Shown here: positions 6,026 through 7,408 of the stretch, piece by piece
Position numbering within the stretch: position 1 is the stretch's first letter
Layout: every line of letters begins with the position of its first letter
Assembly: GCA_007135295.1 (NCBI GenBank)
Contig: SLJD01000368.1
Coordinates: 1-7,408 of the forward strand
DNA from: Phycisphaerales bacterium
Lineage (GTDB): Bacteria > Planctomycetota > Phycisphaerae > Phycisphaerales > SM1A02
Length of the DNA: 7,408 bases
Direction of reading: 5' to 3'
Notes under the pieces: generated by a model
What the model was told of the DNA's origin: nothing
Databases searched by the model: none
Seen by the model: only the letters and a program-made list of their open reading frames with translations
Made by a program: the position numbers and the translations under genes

Positions 6026-7069
6026 TCAGCGGGTGATGGCGTCCACCCCGCCGCGCGCCTCCGCGTTGGAGCGCTCGACAATGAGGTCGAGCTCCTCCTC
6101 GGTCATCCACGGCAGTTGCCGGATCCGCTCGACCAGGCGATCGGGAATCGGCTCGCCCCGGCGTTCATGGGGGGGGCGGCTCTTCCAGCGGCGGTGCAGC
6201 CACAGGTACTGGTCGGGGTGGCGGCTGATGATCTGTTCCAGCGCCCGGCTATACCGCGCGGAGATGTAGAACAGCGGGTCCGGCTGGCTGGCCCAGTCCT
6301 CGGGGTGGATGATGTCCTCGCACGCGGCCTCGTATTCGAACCGCCCGTTGATCCGGATGCCGCCGCCGACGATCACCGGCACCTCGTACCGCATCGCCAG
6401 CAGGCCGATTGATTTGTAGCTCGACGCGAGTCGGCCGAAGAACGGCACGAAGAATCCATGGTCGCCGGCGTTCTGATCGGCGATGAATCCGACGCGTCCG
6501 CCGGACCGCAGCGTCTCCTGCAGGATGGGGGAGGCGCCCCATTTCGTGACGATTTTCATTCCCTGGCCTTCCCGGATTCCGAGCAGCCAGTCATTGAGCA
6601 GCCGGTTGTCGAGCGGCCGGGCAACCGCGTGCGTCTGAAACCCCGCCACGGAGAACGTGTAGCCGAGCACTTCCCAGTTGCCGAGATGCCCCGTGACGAG
6701 GATCACCGGCTCGTGCCGCATGAGACGGTCGATCACCGGTTCGACGTTGCTCAGCCGCACGTGCTGAGGCCACGAGGCCGGCGTCAGGAGCCGGGGCATG
6801 ACGAGCGCATCAACCATGAACAATTGGAACATGTGCTGCATCGAGCGCTCGGCGATGTCCGAGACTTCCGGCGGCGGAAGGTCGGGAAAGCTCAGGCGGA
6901 TGTTCTGCTCCGCCCGCTCGCGCCGGCGCGGATTCATCTGATAGAACAGCGAGCCGACGGATGCAGCAAAGTGGAGATTCTGGTTGATGTCTAAGCAGTG
7001 CAGCAGCGACGCAAACGCCCGCAGGCCGAGGTACTCGCTCCACTGCACCAGACTGGATTTCTTCCCCAC
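6026..7069 (-). CDS. Lysophospholipid acyltransferase, LpxL/HtrB-like
   Basis: This 347-aa protein belongs to the Lip_A_acyltrans/LPLAT family, which transfers an acyl chain from acyl-ACP or acyl-CoA to lipid A precursors or related lipids at the inner membrane. Evidence in order: the HX4E catalytic motif in VTGHLGNWEVLG (H128, E133); ARPLDN (150-155); SGGRVGFIADQN (189-200) followed by FFVPFFGRLASS (206-217), the region around family motif II; and HPDQYLWLHRRWKSRPP (284-300), the characteristic C-terminal signature. The length is normal for LpxL-type enzymes (about 300-350). The N-terminus (LGLRAFASLLHCLDI, FAASVGSLFY) is moderately hydrophobic, fitting membrane association. The start is GTG at 7067-7069 with a strong AAGGAG at 7075-7080 and a 5-nt spacer. 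It appears to be the first gene of a minus-strand unit with the REC and 109-aa genes. The exact acyl acceptor cannot be told from sequence, so no symbol is given. Confidence 0.94.
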   Translation of the reverse strand: MGKKSSLVQWSEYLGLRAFASLLHCLDINQNLHFAASVGSLFYQMNPRRRERAEQNIRLSFPDLPPPEVSDIAERSMQHMFQLFMVDALVMPRLLTPASWPQHVRLSNVEPVIDRLMRHEPVILVTGHLGNWEVLGYTFSVAGFQTHAVARPLDNRLLNDWLLGIREGQGMKIVTKWGASPILQETLRSGGRVGFIADQNAGDHGFFVPFFGRLASSYKSIGLLAMRYEVPVIVGGGIRINGRFEYEAACEDIIHPEDWASQPDPLFYISARYSRALEQIISRHPDQYLWLHRRWKSRPPHERRGEPIPDRLVERIRQLPWMTEEELDLIVERSNAEARGGVDAITR

Positions 7070-7074
7070 GGCGT

Positions 7075-7080
7075 CTCCTT
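7075..7080 (-). promoter_or_regulatory. Strong Shine-Dalgarno fixing the GTG start of the acyltransferase
   Basis: The minus strand reads AAGGAG, then 5 nt, then GTG (7069-7067). This near-perfect anti-16S match supports the non-ATG start and the 347-aa length. In the 90 nt between here and the upstream terminator no convincing -35/-10 pair is visible, although a promoter is expected there. Confidence 0.8.
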
Positions 7081-7158
7081 GAACCGGTCAGAACAGGCCA
7101 TGCGGCCGGGCGGATGTGGCGGCGTGTGATGCATCGGCTGAACCGGCCGATGCGGCAG

Positions 7159-7193
7159 AAAAAAAGCCGGCCCGAATCAATCGTCGGACCGGC
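7159..7193 (-). terminator. Rho-independent terminator (minus strand)
   Basis: On the minus strand, GCCGG(T)CCGA and TCGG(G)CCGGC form a 9-bp stem with one internal mismatch (7166-7175 with 7184-7193) and an 8-nt loop. Seven consecutive T residues follow directly (A-run at 7159-7165 on the plus strand). It lies 57-91 nt past the stop of the partial gene at the right edge and 90 nt upstream of the acyltransferase start, so it should insulate the two transcription units. Confidence 0.88.
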
Positions 7194-7209
7194 ATTGAGG
7201 GTTCAGATG

Positions 7210-7230
7210 ACCGGGCCTTCCGGCCCCGGT
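7210..7230 (-). repeat. GC-rich hairpin between the partial gene and its terminator
   Basis: ACCGG+GCC (7210-7217) pairs with GGC+CCGGT (7222-7224, 7226-7230), an 8-bp stem with one bulged C and a TTCC loop. It begins 20 nt after the stop codon of the right-edge gene and precedes the T-tailed terminator. With no U-tract of its own, it may protect the 3' end or pause polymerase; the role is inference. Confidence 0.5.
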
Positions 7231-7249
7231 TCGGTGGCTCGGTCGGGGA

Positions 7250-7408
7250 TCAGCGACGCGTCGTACCGGTCAGGATGAAGAAGCGGTTGGCGTTGAGCAC
7301 CGGAATCTGGGCCTCGCGGGCCTGGTCCTGCAGCCGCTTGTATTCTTCGCGGATCCGCTGCTGTTCAATGTGATCGCGGAATTGCCGGTCGGTATAGTTT
7401 GACGGCAG
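7250..7408 (-). CDS. C-terminal end of an unknown protein, partial
   Basis: Only the last 52 codons and the TGA stop (7250-7252) lie in the window; the gene continues past the right edge. The visible tail starts LPSNYTDRQFRDHIEQQR, continues as a Gln/Arg/Glu-rich probable helix (IREEYKRLQDQAREAQ), and ends in IPVLNANRFFILTGTTRR. It is a real coding end rather than chance: the frame is open to the edge, it shows amphipathic helix periodicity, and its stop is followed by a strong intrinsic terminator. I do not recognise the family. Confidence 0.75.
   Translation of the reverse strand: MPSNYTDRQFRDHIEQQRIREEYKRLQDQAREAQIPVLNANRFFILTGTTRR

Noticed and set aside
5652..6269. 205-aa plus-strand open frame opposite the receiver and acyltransferase genes
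   Set aside because: It is antisense to two clearly identified genes and its product is Ser/Arg-rich without motifs.
6458..6994. 178-aa plus-strand open frame opposite the acyltransferase
   Set aside because: It lies wholly antisense to a gene with catalytic motifs and shows no domain of its own.
7116..7373. 85-aa plus-strand frame at the right end
   Set aside because: It crosses the minus-strand terminator and the coding end of the partial minus-strand gene, with no motif or ribosome-binding site.
1..7408. CRISPR array, tRNA, insertion sequence, defence or toxin-antitoxin module
   Set aside because: No regularly spaced direct repeats, no tRNA-like cloverleaf, no transposase motif and no known defence domain were seen on either strand.

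Overview
The window is GC-rich, with densely packed genes and a mix of ATG and GTG starts. Three of the four complete minus-strand genes have a clear GGAG Shine-Dalgarno sequence 5-6 nt before the start. The products are a long DnaE1-type replicative polymerase, an LpxL/HtrB-type acyltransferase, a stand-alone receiver protein, an exported DUF1573-like protein and lineage-type hypothetical proteins. Together they suggest a Gram-negative chromosome, most likely Planctomycetota (perhaps Phycisphaerae-like). That placement is inference from protein style and gene content; no rRNA or other phylogenetic marker is present.

Layout. (1) nt 2-3892, plus strand: dnaE, the alpha subunit of DNA polymerase III, complete except for a few N-terminal residues lying left of the window. 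(2) nt 3911-4819, minus strand: a secreted protein with a degenerate DUF1573-like beta domain and a helical C-terminal region, convergent with dnaE across only 18 bp. (3) nt 4820-5134: a 315-bp gap with no convincing gene but several small inverted repeats. (4) nt 5135-7069, minus strand: a probable three-gene unit transcribed in the order lysophospholipid acyltransferase, receiver-only response regulator, 109-aa hypothetical protein, with gaps of 69 and 54 nt. (5) nt 7159-7193: a textbook intrinsic terminator on the minus strand that ends a further minus-strand gene, of which only the last 52 codons (7250-7408) are in view.

How the genes work together. dnaE is a housekeeping replication gene and has no evident functional tie to its neighbours. 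The acyltransferase probably adds acyl chains to lipid A or a related membrane lipid. The receiver protein behind it lacks an output domain and must act through a partner that is not visible here. The DUF1573-like protein is predicted to act outside the cytoplasmic membrane.

I found no mobile element, CRISPR array, toxin-antitoxin pair, defence island or RNA gene. The most distinctive signals are an almost complete PHP metal site in DnaE with one Cys-to-His ligand change, several lineage-type insertions and motif changes in the same polymerase, a hairpin that would hold the likely ribosome-binding site of the receiver gene, and two conserved-looking proteins of unknown function. I see no convincing novel multi-gene system.
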